A DNA stretch of 64,000 bases from Massilia antarctica (lineage in GTDB: Bacteria; Pseudomonadota; Gammaproteobacteria; Burkholderiales; Burkholderiaceae_D), in NCBI RefSeq assembly GCF_015689335.1, contig NZ_CP065053.1, forward strand, positions 558,001 to 622,000. The letters are read 5' to 3'. Positions 38,750 to 48,011 of the stretch are shown here, one piece after another (the stretch's first letter is position 1; each line of letters starts with the position of its first letter). Made by a program: the position numbers and the translations under genes. The notes under the pieces were generated by a model. That model was not told the origin of the DNA. It ran no database searches and saw nothing but the letters and a program-made list of their open reading frames with translations.

Positions 38750-40534
38750 CTAACTCGGCACGCCGTCGTCTTCCAGGCGCTTTTGCTCCGCCATGATTTC
38801 GCGGTACCGCACACCCACCTGATCTGAGGTCAGGCCGGCGGAAAACAACTGGGTCAACTCCTGTTTAAGCGCCGCAAGTTTGATCTGCCTCACAGCCCCG
38901 ATGAGCCACAATTTCACGCTGTCGAAGTCCGATTCGGGCTCGGACGCAATCTCGGCGATCAAGCCATCGTATTCGTTGCTCGTATCCTTCAAATGCTGGG
39001 ACAAGGCGGCAAAGCTGCCGTTCGCCCCCAGCGCCTGGCCGCAGGCGACCAGATACAACAGACGCTCGGCAGATTCCGGGCCGAAATGGCTGAACGCGGC
39101 CAGGGCCGCCTCGTCCAGCTCCAGGCTGAGCGGCGGATGGGCCACCAGATGGCGCAAGATCTGCAATTCCAGCCCGACCGGCTCCGGCCGGCCCTGGCGC
39201 GGCGGCGCCCGGCGCGCCACCGAGACCGGCTTGGACAGCTCGAACAGGGCTTCGATTTCAGCCGGCGTGGACTCGGTCATGCTGGCCAGGCCGCGCACGA
39301 TCTGCAGGCGCAGGGAAGTCGGTGTCATCGATTGCAGCAAGGGCTTGGCGTCGAACTGGACCCGGGCGCGCCCTTCCGGCGTGGAAAGATCATGCTCGCC
39401 CGACACTTCGCGCAGCAAGAACTGCGACAAGGGCATGGCTTCGTGAATTTCTTGCTCGAACACATCGGCGCCGAACTCGCGCACGAAACTGTCCGGATCG
39501 TGCTCGGCCGGCAAAAACAGGAACTTGATGATCTTGTTGTCGCTCACCTGCGGCAGGCAGGCTTCGAGCGCGCGGCGGGCGGCGCGGCGGCCGGCCTTGT
39601 CGCCGTCGAAACTGAAGATCACGCTATCGGTCTGGCGCAGCAACTTTTGCACGTGGGTACTGGTGCAGGCGGTGCCGAGGGTGGCCACCGCTTGCGGAAA
39701 GCCGAGCTGGGCCAGCGCGACCACATCCATATAGCCTTCGGTCACCAGCACATAGCCGGCGTCGCGGATGGCCTGGCGCGCCTCGAACAGGCCGTACAGC
39801 TCCAGGCCCTTCTGGAACAGCGGGGTTTCCGGGGAATTCAGGTATTTTGGTTCGCCCTGGTCGAGTACGCGTCCGCCGAAGCCGATCACCTGGCCTTTGG
39901 TATTGCGGATCGGGAACATGATGCGCTCGCGGAAGCGGTCATAGCGCTTCTTGTTGCCGCCGTCTTCATCGACCTTGTCGATCACCAGACCCGACTCGAC
40001 CAAGGCCAGCGCCTCGTAATCGGGGAATACGGTGCGCAGGTTATCCCAGCCGGACGGGGCGTAGCCCATGCCGAAGCGGGCCGCCACTTCGCCCGTCAAG
40101 CCGCGGTTTTTCAGGTAGGCGATGGCATTCGTGGCGCCGCGCAACTGGCCGCGATAGTAATCGCAGGCCTGGGTCATGGCTTCGGTCAGGGCCAGCGCCT
40201 GGGCCTGGTTAGCGGCACGCTGCAAGGGGGGAATCTTGTCGTCCGCATCGGGCACGACCATGCCCACGCCCTGGGCCAGATCCTTGACCGCATCGATGAA
40301 GCCCATGCCGGAATACTCGATCAGGAAGCCGACCGCGTTACCATGCGCGCTGCAACCGAAGCAATGGTAAAACTGCTTGGTCGGGCTGACGGTGAAACTG
40401 GGGGATTTTTCGCTGTGAAACGGGCACAAGCCCATGAAATTGGCCCCGCCCTTCTTCAGCTGGACGTAGCGGCCGACCACATCGACGATGTCGATGCGGT
40501 TGAGTAAATCGGTCAGAAAGGATTGTGGAATCAC
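38750..40534 (-). CDS. dnaG: DNA primase
   Basis: A 594-residue primase that makes RNA primers at the replication fork. The N-terminal zinc-binding domain is CPFHSEKSPSF followed by FYHCFGCSAHGN. The TOPRIM core has LVTEGYMDVVAL and FSFDGDKAGRRAA. The C-terminal helicase-binding domain is divergent, as usual. The start is a GTG at 40534 (MIPQSFLTDLLNRIDIVDVVG). It lies between yqeY and rpoD in the macromolecular-synthesis operon. Confidence 0.97.
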   Translation of the reverse strand: MIPQSFLTDLLNRIDIVDVVGRYVQLKKGGANFMGLCPFHSEKSPSFTVSPTKQFYHCFGCSAHGNAVGFLIEYSGMGFIDAVKDLAQGVGMVVPDADDKIPPLQRAANQAQALALTEAMTQACDYYRGQLRGATNAIAYLKNRGLTGEVAARFGMGYAPSGWDNLRTVFPDYEALALVESGLVIDKVDEDGGNKKRYDRFRERIMFPIRNTKGQVIGFGGRVLDQGEPKYLNSPETPLFQKGLELYGLFEARQAIRDAGYVLVTEGYMDVVALAQLGFPQAVATLGTACTSTHVQKLLRQTDSVIFSFDGDKAGRRAARRALEACLPQVSDNKIIKFLFLPAEHDPDSFVREFGADVFEQEIHEAMPLSQFLLREVSGEHDLSTPEGRARVQFDAKPLLQSMTPTSLRLQIVRGLASMTESTPAEIEALFELSKPVSVARRAPPRQGRPEPVGLELQILRHLVAHPPLSLELDEAALAAFSHFGPESAERLLYLVACGQALGANGSFAALSQHLKDTSNEYDGLIAEIASEPESDFDSVKLWLIGAVRQIKLAALKQELTQLFSAGLTSDQVGVRYREIMAEQKRLEDDGVPS

Positions 40535-40711
40535 GTTCGATGAACAGTCTTTGTGTCAGGTCAGACTATACCGCCGCGCCCGCCACAGGTTTGATCTGCG
40601 ACAAGACGCGGGTGCGCCGCCTGGGTGCGCCGCCTTGGCGCTCCGCCTTGGCGCCTCGGCTAGCCGTTGCGGCTTCCGTAAGAACGGTCCGTAAGGATGT
40701 CCCCAGGACGA

Positions 40712-41161
40712 TCAGGCAGGCGCGAGCGCCTTCTTGATCAAGCCCGAAACCGCGCTCATGTCGGTGCCTTTTGGCAATTTCGCCTTGAGCAAGCCCATGA
40801 CCTTGCCCATGTCTTGCGGACCGGCGGCGCCCGAGGCGGTCACGGCGGCGGCGACTTCGGCGGCGATTTCCTCTTCCGACAGGCCGGCTGGCATGTAGGC
40901 GGCGAGGATGACCAGCTCGGCCTTTTCGATATCGGCCAGGTCGGCGCGGTTACCCGCTTCGAACTGGCTGATCGAATCCTTGCGCTGCTTGATCATTTTT
41001 TCGATGATCGCCAGGGTTTGTTCATCGTCGAGCTCGATGCGCTCGTCGACTTCGCGGCGCTTGATCTCGGCCAGGATCAGGCGGATCGTGCCCAGCTTGG
41101 CCGCTTCTTTCGCGCGCATCGCCGTTTTCATGTCGTCGGTAATTTGTTCTTTCAAGCCCAT
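40712..41161 (-). CDS. GatB/YqeY-domain protein
   Basis: A 149-residue YqeY protein: MGLKEQITDDMKTAMRAKEAAKLGTIRLILAEIK and YMPAGLSEEEIAAEV are typical. YqeY resembles the tRNA-binding tail of GatB, but its activity is not established. Its place between rpsU and dnaG is conserved in many proteobacteria. The ATG at 41161 is chosen; the upstream in-frame extension crosses the intra-operon hairpin region. Confidence 0.93.
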   Translation of the reverse strand: MGLKEQITDDMKTAMRAKEAAKLGTIRLILAEIKRREVDERIELDDEQTLAIIEKMIKQRKDSISQFEAGNRADLADIEKAELVILAAYMPAGLSEEEIAAEVAAAVTASGAAGPQDMGKVMGLLKAKLPKGTDMSAVSGLIKKALAPA

Positions 41162-41220
41162 GGCAATCCTCGTATTGATAAGTGATGTAATAGCAGGTAC
41201 ACGCAGCAAAAAACCAAATA

Positions 41221-41251
41221 GCAAAACCCGCTGCGGTAAACCGGAGCGGGT
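41221..41251 (-). terminator. Intra-operon attenuating terminator after rpsU
   Basis: On the minus strand ACCCGCT pairs with AGCGGGT (7 pairs, extended inside by CCGG/CCGC) followed by TTTTGC. The T-run is short, so read-through into yqeY-dnaG-rpoD is expected. A partial terminator in this place in E. coli sets the high rpsU to low dnaG ratio. Confidence 0.65.
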
Positions 41252-41323
41252 CTGCGACTACAGTAAAAACAATGACCCGGACAGGCTGTTGGCCGTCACC
41301 GGATCAGGTTCGACTGGACAGTC

Positions 41324-41536
41324 TTAGAATAATTTCTTAGGCAGTTGCTGGCTGCGGATGCGCTTGTAGTGGCGCTTAACGGCAGCTGCCAGCTTGCGCT
41401 TGCGCTCAGCCGTTGGCTTTTCGTAGAACTCGCGTGCGCGCAGTTCGGTCAGCAGACCCGTTTTTTCGATGGTGCGTTTGAAGCGACGCATTGCGACTTC
41501 GAACGGCTCGTTTTCTTTAAGGCGAATAGTGGTCAT
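41324..41536 (-). CDS. rpsU: 30S ribosomal protein S21
   Basis: A 70-residue, very basic protein: [25 protein letters not shown] and [13 protein letters not shown] are the bS21 signatures. It helps mRNA Shine-Dalgarno pairing on the 30S subunit. It is the first gene of the cluster. A possible promoter lies just upstream (TATTAT at 41578-41573 on minus with a weak TTCCAA about 17 bases before it). Confidence 0.97.
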   Translation of the reverse strand: MTTIRLKENEPFEVAMRRFKRTIEKTGLLTELRAREFYEKPTAERKRKLAAAVKRHYKRIRSQQLPKKLF

Positions 41537-41572
41537 GTAAAAATCAAACCGTTAGATTTAGGGAAGAACGAG

Positions 41573-41601
41573 ATAATAGCACCGATCACACAGCTTTGGA
41601 A
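41573..41601 (-). promoter_or_regulatory. Possible rpsU operon promoter
   Basis: On the minus strand TATTAT (41578-41573) is preceded by TTCCAA about 17 bases upstream. The -10 is good and the -35 weak. A start near 41566 would give a 30-base leader before the rpsU ATG. Confidence 0.4.
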
Positions 41602-41658
41602 GTATTTCGCTTTTCCTCTTCCGTTTTTGCTGTTTCGCAACAGCCACAGCGCCGCCCA

Positions 41659-42867
41659 TTACACCGCCTGCCCGGCCGCCACAGCCGAGGCCCATGCCCA
41701 CTGGAAGTTATAGCCGCCCAGCCAGCCGGTCACATCGACCGCCTCGCCGATGAAATACAGGCCAGGCACCTTGTTGGCCATCATCGATTGCTGCGACAGC
41801 TCGCGCGTATCGATGCCGCCCAGGGTCACCTCGGCCTTGCGGTAGCCTTCCGATCCGGTCGGCACGATGGCCCAGCGGTTGATAGCGTCGCCCAGCTTGC
41901 GCAGTTTTGCGTCCGGCAGGTCGGCCAGGCGTGCATCGGGCGTCAGGCCGGCGATGGCGATCACCACCTCGGCCAGGCGCGCCGGCAGCCACTGCGAGAG
42001 CACGTTGCCGAGTTGCTTCTTGAGCGTGCTCTTGCCCTCGATCAACTCCTGCGCCACATCCATCTCCGGGAGCAGGTTGACGATGATCGGCGTGCCCGGC
42101 TGCCAGTAGCTGGAAATTTGCAGGATGGCCGGGCCCGACAGGCCGCGGTGAGTGAACAGCAAATCCTCGCGGAAATGGCCGCGCTTGTTGCCCTTGCCCT
42201 TGTTGCTGCCCGTTTCCACCTCGACTTCGAGGGCGATGCCGGCCAGCGGCGCGAAGGCTTCCCAGCCGGGGCCGTCAAACGTCAGGGGTACCAGGCCAGG
42301 GCGCGGCTCGACCATCTTGAGGTCGAACTGGTCCGCGATGCGGTAGCCGAAATCGGTCGCGCCGATCTTGGGGATCGACAAGCCGCCGGTAGCGATGACG
42401 ACGCTGTCGGCCAGGATTTCGCCGCTGTCGGTGAGGATGAAGAAGCCCTCGGCGGTTTTGTCGAGCGACTCGACCTTGGACGGCATGCGCCAGGTCACAT
42501 CGCCGCTGGCGCACTCGGCCTTGAGCATCTGGATGATCTGCTCGGCCGACTCATTGCAAAACAGCTGGCCGCGATGCTTCTCGTGAAAACCGATACGGTG
42601 TTTCTTCACAAGGGTCAGAAAATCCTGCGGCGTGTAACGCGACAAAGCACTCTTGCAGAAATGGGGATTATCCGACAAAAAATTCTGCGGCGCGGCATTG
42701 ATATTAGTGAAGTTACAACGTCCTCCGCCAGAAATCCTGATCTTTTCTGCAAGCTTCTCCGCATGATCGATCAACACCACGCGTTTGCCGCGCTGGGCGG
42801 CGACGGCCGCGCACATCATCCCGGCCGCGCCCGCGCCGATCACTGCTACATCAAATTGTTTTGCCAT
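41659..42867 (-). CDS. HI0933-family FAD-dependent oxidoreductase
   Basis: A 402-residue flavoprotein. The dinucleotide fold begins AVIGAGAAGMMCAAVAAQRGKRVVLID, and RISGGGRCNFTN is the HI0933 hallmark. GLYFIGEAVDVTGWLGGYNFQWAWASA near the end is the C-terminal FAD contact. The reaction of this family (YhiN-like) is not known. The open ATG at 42867 gives the standard N-terminus MAKQFDVAVIG. Confidence 0.95.
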   Translation of the reverse strand: MAKQFDVAVIGAGAAGMMCAAVAAQRGKRVVLIDHAEKLAEKIRISGGGRCNFTNINAAPQNFLSDNPHFCKSALSRYTPQDFLTLVKKHRIGFHEKHRGQLFCNESAEQIIQMLKAECASGDVTWRMPSKVESLDKTAEGFFILTDSGEILADSVVIATGGLSIPKIGATDFGYRIADQFDLKMVEPRPGLVPLTFDGPGWEAFAPLAGIALEVEVETGSNKGKGNKRGHFREDLLFTHRGLSGPAILQISSYWQPGTPIIVNLLPEMDVAQELIEGKSTLKKQLGNVLSQWLPARLAEVVIAIAGLTPDARLADLPDAKLRKLGDAINRWAIVPTGSEGYRKAEVTLGGIDTRELSQQSMMANKVPGLYFIGEAVDVTGWLGGYNFQWAWASAVAAGQAV

Positions 42868-42969
42868 GGCGTATGCCGGTTTCCGCTAATCACTAAAACA
42901 GTGATTGTAAACCGCGCCGGAGCCGCCAAGTGCCCGAACGTGTCCGAACCAGCGGTAGAAATTCCTACC

Positions 42970-43030
42970 ACCGGGGTCTGACCTCTGATTAGCAACACAA
43001 ATAATTGCTAATCAGAGGTCAGACCCCGGT
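42970..43030. repeat. Perfect 26-bp inverted repeat with a 9-base loop
   Basis: The left arm (42970-42995) and right arm (43005-43030) are exactly complementary, around CACAAATAA. The outer part carries GGGGTCTGACC/GGTCAGACCCC. It sits after the cobA stop, 55 bases away. There is no T-run, but the structure could stop transcription or protect the mRNA end. Its length and symmetry suggest a small mobile palindrome or REP-type unit. Confidence 0.92.
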
Positions 43031-43084
43031 TGTAGGTGTTTGAAGGTGGTCGGGCTCAGTGAAACTCTGCACAGGGTAGGAAAT

Positions 43085-43861
43085 TCAGGCTGGCCGTGCG
43101 AGTGCCTGGATATGCTCGACCGCGCCGTCGGCGCAGCGCACCACGTCGCCAATCACGATGATGCTGGGACTGCCCAGCCCGGAAGCGGCGAGATCCTCCG
43201 CCAAATCAGCCAGGGTCGTCAGCAGCTGCGTCTGACCCACCCCGGTCGCCGAGTGGATCACCGCCACCGGCGTGCTGCCCGCCTTGCCGCCCGCCAGTAG
43301 CGCCGCCTGGATCTGCCGGCAGCGCGCCACGCCCATGTAGATCACCAAGGTCAGCCCGGTCTGCGCCAACAAGGCCCAGTCCGGCGTGCGGGCGCTGCCG
43401 GGCTCGTCGCCACGCTCATGCCCAGTCACGAAGATGGCACCCGAACTCCAGTCGCGGTGCGTCAGCGGCACGCCGATCGACGATGGCGCCGCCAACCCGC
43501 TGCTGATGCCGTTGATGACCTCGACCGCGATGCCCTCCGCCATCAAGTGCGCGCGCTCTTCGCCGCCACGCCCGAAAATGAAGGGATCGCCCCCCTTGAG
43601 CCGCACCACTGTGCGCCCGGCCCGCGCCTCGGCCACCATCAGCCGTTCGATGAATTCTTGCGAGGTCGAGCGGCAGCCGCCGCGCTTACCCACCGGCACA
43701 ATACGCGCCGACGGCGAGGCGTGCTCCAGGATCGCCAGGTTGACCAGGTCGTCCACCAGCAGCACATCGGCCGCCGCAATCGCCTTCACCGCTTTCAAGG
43801 TCAGCAGCTCCGGATCGCCCGGACCGGCCCCGACCAGATAAACCTTACCCTTGTTCTCCAT
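43085..43861 (-). CDS. cobA: Uroporphyrinogen-III C-methyltransferase
   Basis: A 258-residue SUMT that methylates uroporphyrinogen III twice to precorrin-2, feeding siroheme (for nitrite/sulfite reductases) and cobalamin. Motifs: YLVGAGPGDPELLTLKA, RLKGGDPFIFGRGGEE, and GISSGLAAPSSIGVPLTHRD. It is a single-domain enzyme without the CysG oxidase/chelatase part. The ATG at 43861 lies inside the end of the upstream ybiB-like gene (17-base overlap), so the two are translationally linked. A GTG three codons earlier is less likely. Confidence 0.95.
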   Translation of the reverse strand: MENKGKVYLVGAGPGDPELLTLKAVKAIAAADVLLVDDLVNLAILEHASPSARIVPVGKRGGCRSTSQEFIERLMVAEARAGRTVVRLKGGDPFIFGRGGEERAHLMAEGIAVEVINGISSGLAAPSSIGVPLTHRDWSSGAIFVTGHERGDEPGSARTPDWALLAQTGLTLVIYMGVARCRQIQAALLAGGKAGSTPVAVIHSATGVGQTQLLTTLADLAEDLAASGLGSPSIIVIGDVVRCADGAVEHIQALARPA

Positions 43862-44834
43862 GATGCGCACCCGTGTTTGCTTGTATTGACTTTGAAACTA
43901 GCAAGCACTGTGCCACTTGTTCGGTAATCGAGGCCGGCACGTCCACCTTGCCCTCCAGCGCATGGGCGATCCAGGCCGCCGTGGTGGCAGCGTCACGCTC
44001 GGCCGGTCCCTCCGCCACGTCATCCGTTGGTGCATCGCGCTGCACCAGGACGGTGCGTTCAAGGCCGTGGAACCAGTCGATCTGCTGCGCCCGGTTGGCG
44101 TTGGCCACCGTTTCGCCTTCGGTGCCGCGCATCAGGAAGGCGTCGCCCCGCCCTTCGCGCGCGATGGTGGTGAAGTATTCGCCGAGCATCTCGAGGTACT
44201 CCGGATGCGTGTACGACACCAGCCGCAGCGCCGGCCCGGCGAACGGTTGCAGGATCTTGACCAGGGTATGGGTCGAGTTGCGCACGCCCAGAATGCGGCG
44301 CAGCGACAGCAGGTGCGCCATTTTCGGCGCCAGGGTCTCGATCGGCATGAAGGCGGGCTTGCCCGCGGCAAACGCGGCCTGCACATCATCGGCCGAGCGC
44401 GCCGGCCCGATTCCCATCGCGGCGAAAATTTCGGCCGTCGTCACCCGCCCCGGATCGCTTGTCACGCCATGCACCAGCACCGGCACGCCTTCGCGCGCCA
44501 GCAGCAGCGCCAGCAGCGGGGTCAGGTTGGCCATCTTGCGTGAGCCGTTGTAGCTCGGAACGAGCACCGGCGCATACAGGCCGGCCGGCGCCGCCAGCGG
44601 CGCGAACGAAGCCAGGCCCGCATCGAGGAAACCGGCGATCTCGTCCACCGACTCGCCCTTGAAGCGCATCGCCAGCAAGATGCCGCCCAGCTCCAGGTCG
44701 GACACCCGGCCGTCGAGCATCGCTGCGTACAGCGCTTGCGCGTTTTCGCGCGTCATGTTGCGCGCCCCTTTTTTGCCGCGCCCGATTTCTTTGATGAAAG
44801 TGGCTGCCGGGAATGGTTCGGTTGTTTTGTTCAT
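43845..44834 (-). CDS. YbiB/TrpD2-type DNA-binding phosphoribosyltransferase homologue
   Basis: A 329-residue protein of the anthranilate phosphoribosyltransferase fold. KEIGRGKKGARNMTRENAQALYAAMLDGRVSDLELGGILLAMRFKGES is the alpha domain. Family proteins (TrpD2/YbiB) lack the TrpD activity and bind nucleic acids; E. coli ybiB is LexA-controlled. It overlaps cobA by 17 bases. In Burkholderiales this pair often lies near nitrite or sulfite assimilation genes. The ATG at 44834 (MNKTTEPFPAATF) is chosen. Confidence 0.88.
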   Translation of the reverse strand: MNKTTEPFPAATFIKEIGRGKKGARNMTRENAQALYAAMLDGRVSDLELGGILLAMRFKGESVDEIAGFLDAGLASFAPLAAPAGLYAPVLVPSYNGSRKMANLTPLLALLLAREGVPVLVHGVTSDPGRVTTAEIFAAMGIGPARSADDVQAAFAAGKPAFMPIETLAPKMAHLLSLRRILGVRNSTHTLVKILQPFAGPALRLVSYTHPEYLEMLGEYFTTIAREGRGDAFLMRGTEGETVANANRAQQIDWFHGLERTVLVQRDAPTDDVAEGPAERDAATTAAWIAHALEGKVDVPASITEQVAQCLLVSKSIQANTGAHHGEQG

Positions 44835-44954
44835 GGGGTTCAGCTTAACACTGCATGGAGAAAAAATTATTTGGCATAAAGTGAATCCGGCGACGGCAGC
44901 GCCCCGTATATCTGCATACACATCAGTGTGAAACCCTATAACGAGGAGAGCAAC

Positions 44955-46460
44955 ATGAACCAGATGAGAATACGGGCCACCATCGGCGCGCTACTGGCGG
45001 GTAACCTGCTGGCCTGCGCGTTCGCGCCGTCGGCATTCGCATCGAGCCACCGGGAAGCGCCGTTCATCACGCGCAATCCGAAGATCGATGCCACCGACTT
45101 CTACATGTTCCGCAGTTACCAGGCTGGCCGCAGCGATTTTACAACCTTGATCGCCAATTATGTGCCCTTGCAGGATGCCTACGGCGGCCCGAATTACTTC
45201 ATGATGGACCCGGACGCGCTCTACGAAATCCATGTCGATAACAATGGCGACGCCAAGGAAGACATCACCTTCCAGTTCCGCTTCAAGAATACCAATAAAG
45301 ATACGCAGCTGACCGTGGGCGGTAAAAAAGTCTCGATTCCCCTCGTGATCAACGGCGGCCCGATCGCCGACACCAATGCCGCCGGCGCCAATGTGCGCGA
45401 AACCTTTACCGTCACCGTGGTGCGCGGCGACCGCCGCACTGGCACCCGCGCCATGGTGGTCAACGCCGACAGCGGCCACAGTGCCTTCGACAAGCCTTTG
45501 GATAACATCGGCAACAAGTCGATTCCCAACTACGACGCCTACGCCGCCAAGCACCTGTACAACATCACCGTTCCCGGCTGCTCGGCGCCGGGCAAATTGT
45601 TCGTCGGCCAGCGCAAGGATCCGTTCGTCGTCAACCTCGGCGAAACGTTCGACCTGATTAACATCAAGGCCCCGGCCGTCGAGTTCAGCGCCAACGCCGA
45701 AAAAGGCGCCAAGGACGACCTGGCCGACAAGAACGTGACTACCCTGAGCATGGAAGTGCCGACCGCGTGCCTGGTCAGCGCCACCGCGGGCGACCCGGTG
45801 ATCGGCGGCTGGACCACGGCCAGTCTGCGCCAGGGCCGCCTGATCAACCCGACGCCGAAGTCCGACGCCGACGTCTCGAAAGAAGGCGGCGCCTGGGTCC
45901 AGGTATCGCGCCTGGGCATGCCGCTGGTGAACGAAGTCGTCATCGGCCTGAAGGACAAGGACCGCTTCAACCACAGCAAGCCATCGGCCGACGGCCAGTT
46001 CGCCGACTACGTCACCAACCCGACCCTGCCCGCGCTGGTCGAAATCCTGTACGGCAGCGCCGGTGCCAAGGCCCCGACCAACTTCCCGCGCAACGACCTG
46101 GTGGCCGCCTTCCTGACCGGGATCAAGGGCGTGAACCAGCCCAAGACCGTCACCGCCTCGGAAATGCTGCGCCTGAACACCTCGATCGCCCCGACCGCAG
46201 CGGGCATGCAAAAACGCCTCGGCGTGATTGAAGGCGACAACGCGGGCTTTCCGAACGGGCGTCGTCCGGGCGACGACGTGGTCGACGTCGCGCTGCGCGT
46301 CGTCATGGGCAAGCTGTGCACCCTCAACATCGGCTGCGCGCCAGCCGATGCACCGGCCGGCGCCCTGCGCTTTACCGACGGAGCGTATCTGGACGAGACC
46401 ATGGTCAACACCAGCTTCCCGTACCTCAAATCGCCGATCCCGGGTTCGCCACAGAAGTAA
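44955..46460 (+). CDS. DUF4331 secreted protein
   Basis: A 501-residue exported protein: signal peptide about 1-30 (ending SAFASS), then SSHREAPFITRNPKIDATDFYMFRSY, the DUF4331 signature. Further blocks include YEIHVDNNGDAKEDITFQFRF and an Asn/Asp-rich beta-sandwich pattern. The function of the family is unknown; periplasmic or surface. GAGGAG precedes the ATG by six bases. It is the first gene of a four-gene operon with a small lipoprotein, a TPR protein and a HupE/UreJ protein. Confidence 0.92.
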   Translation: MNQMRIRATIGALLAGNLLACAFAPSAFASSHREAPFITRNPKIDATDFYMFRSYQAGRSDFTTLIANYVPLQDAYGGPNYFMMDPDALYEIHVDNNGDAKEDITFQFRFKNTNKDTQLTVGGKKVSIPLVINGGPIADTNAAGANVRETFTVTVVRGDRRTGTRAMVVNADSGHSAFDKPLDNIGNKSIPNYDAYAAKHLYNITVPGCSAPGKLFVGQRKDPFVVNLGETFDLINIKAPAVEFSANAEKGAKDDLADKNVTTLSMEVPTACLVSATAGDPVIGGWTTASLRQGRLINPTPKSDADVSKEGGAWVQVSRLGMPLVNEVVIGLKDKDRFNHSKPSADGQFADYVTNPTLPALVEILYGSAGAKAPTNFPRNDLVAAFLTGIKGVNQPKTVTASEMLRLNTSIAPTAAGMQKRLGVIEGDNAGFPNGRRPGDDVVDVALRVVMGKLCTLNIGCAPADAPAGALRFTDGAYLDETMVNTSFPYLKSPIPGSPQK

Positions 46461-46493
46461 TGGCCACCGCAATCACATGAACCGGAGAGCACC

Positions 46494-46733
46494 ATGAAAA
46501 AACTGAGCCTGATCTGTGCCTTGCTGCTGCTGACGGCGTGCGGCAGCGATACCCGCACCTCGTCCCCGCCGGAAGTACCGACGCCACCGCCGCCACCAGC
46601 GGGCCCGGTCGCCGATGCCTTCTACAACTCGGTGAAAACCACCGTGGCGGCCATGCCCGACGATAGCGAAGCGGCCAGCATCGACACAATCGCCAGCACC
46701 GCGCCGGAAGACACGGAGCCGTCAACGCTGTAA
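46494..46733 (+). CDS. Small lipoprotein with Pro-rich linker
   Basis: A 79-residue protein with a lipobox (LLLTACGS, Cys16), a Pro-rich segment (PPEVPTPPPPPAGP) and an acidic, Ser/Thr-rich tail. No family recognised. GGAGAG lies before the ATG, 33 bases after the DUF4331 stop. Probably an envelope accessory of the operon. Confidence 0.78.
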   Translation: MKKLSLICALLLLTACGSDTRTSSPPEVPTPPPPPAGPVADAFYNSVKTTVAAMPDDSEAASIDTIASTAPEDTEPSTL

Positions 46734-46817
46734 GCCTGTAGCCAATCCGGCCGCGAGGCATGCTTCGCGGCCGGTGCCGTACCCAAGAAAAATCTTCTCA
46801 CGCACCGGGAACACATC

Positions 46818-48011
46818 ATGCCGACACGATTCGCCCGCATTGCCGTGCCCGCGCTGCTGCTGTACGCGTTCGCTGCGCCGGCCATTCACGCAGCACCCCA
46901 CATTCCCGCCAGCGGCGGCACCGTCATCGAACGACTGCCGCGCCGCGCCGATCCTTTTCAACGCGAACTGGCCACACTGCGCGCGCAACTGGCCGCCAGT
47001 CCCAACGACGTGGCGCTGGCCACACGTACCGCGCAGCGCTACATCACGGTCGCGCGCCAGGAAACCGATCCGCGCTATTTCGGCTACGCCCAGGCCGCGC
47101 TGGCGCCATGGTGGGCGATGCCGGCGCCTGCGCCGGAAGTGCGCCTGCTGCGCGCCACCTTGCTGCAAAGCACCCACCACTTCGCCGAAGCCTTGCGCGA
47201 CCTGGACGCCATCGTCAGCGCTGATCCGAAAAACCCGCAAGCCTGGCTCACGCGCGCCATCGTGCAGACCGTGCGCGGCGACTACCAGGCCGCCACCGCG
47301 AGCTGCGCACGCCTGTCGTCGCTGTCGACCGAACTGGTGACGATTACCTGCGTGGCTAACGTCGGCACCATGACCGGACGCTCGGCCAGGAGCGAAGCAC
47401 TGCTCGACCTCACCCTGCGCCGCAACCAGGAAGCCGACAGCGAGATGCAGGTCTGGGTCTTGACCCTGCTCGGCGAAATGGCGCAGCGGCGCGGCGACAC
47501 AAAGGCTGCCGAGGAGCGCTTCAAGCGCGCCCTGGCCCTCAGCCCGCGCGACAGCTATCTGCTCGGCGCCTACGCAGACTTCCTGCTGGAGCAGCGGCGC
47601 GCGGCCGAAGTCATTGCCCTCGTCAAGGACCACTCCCGCATCGACGGCCTGCTGCTGCGCCACGCGCTGGCCCTGCGCCAGGGCGGCGCGGCCGGCGACG
47701 CGCTGCGCAATGCCGACGCCGAACTGAAGGCGCGCTTCGACGCCGCCATGCAGCGCGGCGACACCGTCCACCAGCGCGAGCAGGCGCGCTACGAGCTGCA
47801 CATCCGCGGCGACGCCAAAACGGCGCTGGCGCTGGCGCAGCAAAACTGGGCGGTGCAGAAGGAATCGGCCGACATGCGCGTGCTGCTCGAAGCGGCCGCC
47901 ATGGCCGGCGACAAGACCGCCGCCGCACCGGTCGTCGACTGGGTGGCCAAACACGCGGTGGAAGACGTGGCCGTGGCGCGCATGGTGAAACAGATCAAGG
48001 CGGGCGCATGA
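46818..48011 (+). CDS. Periplasmic TPR-repeat protein
   Basis: A 397-residue protein with a signal peptide (about 1-26, ending AIHAAP). Helical TPR-like units cover about 65-330; clear ones are AWLTRAIVQTVRGDYQAATASCARL and AAEERFKRALALSPRDSYLLGAYADFLLEQ. It overlaps the HupE/UreJ gene by four bases (ATGA), so they are coupled. It probably scaffolds or delivers DUF4331 or another cargo; this is inference. Confidence 0.82.
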   Translation: MPTRFARIAVPALLLYAFAAPAIHAAPHIPASGGTVIERLPRRADPFQRELATLRAQLAASPNDVALATRTAQRYITVARQETDPRYFGYAQAALAPWWAMPAPAPEVRLLRATLLQSTHHFAEALRDLDAIVSADPKNPQAWLTRAIVQTVRGDYQAATASCARLSSLSTELVTITCVANVGTMTGRSARSEALLDLTLRRNQEADSEMQVWVLTLLGEMAQRRGDTKAAEERFKRALALSPRDSYLLGAYADFLLEQRRAAEVIALVKDHSRIDGLLLRHALALRQGGAAGDALRNADAELKARFDAAMQRGDTVHQREQARYELHIRGDAKTALALAQQNWAVQKESADMRVLLEAAAMAGDKTAAAPVVDWVAKHAVEDVAVARMVKQIKAGA

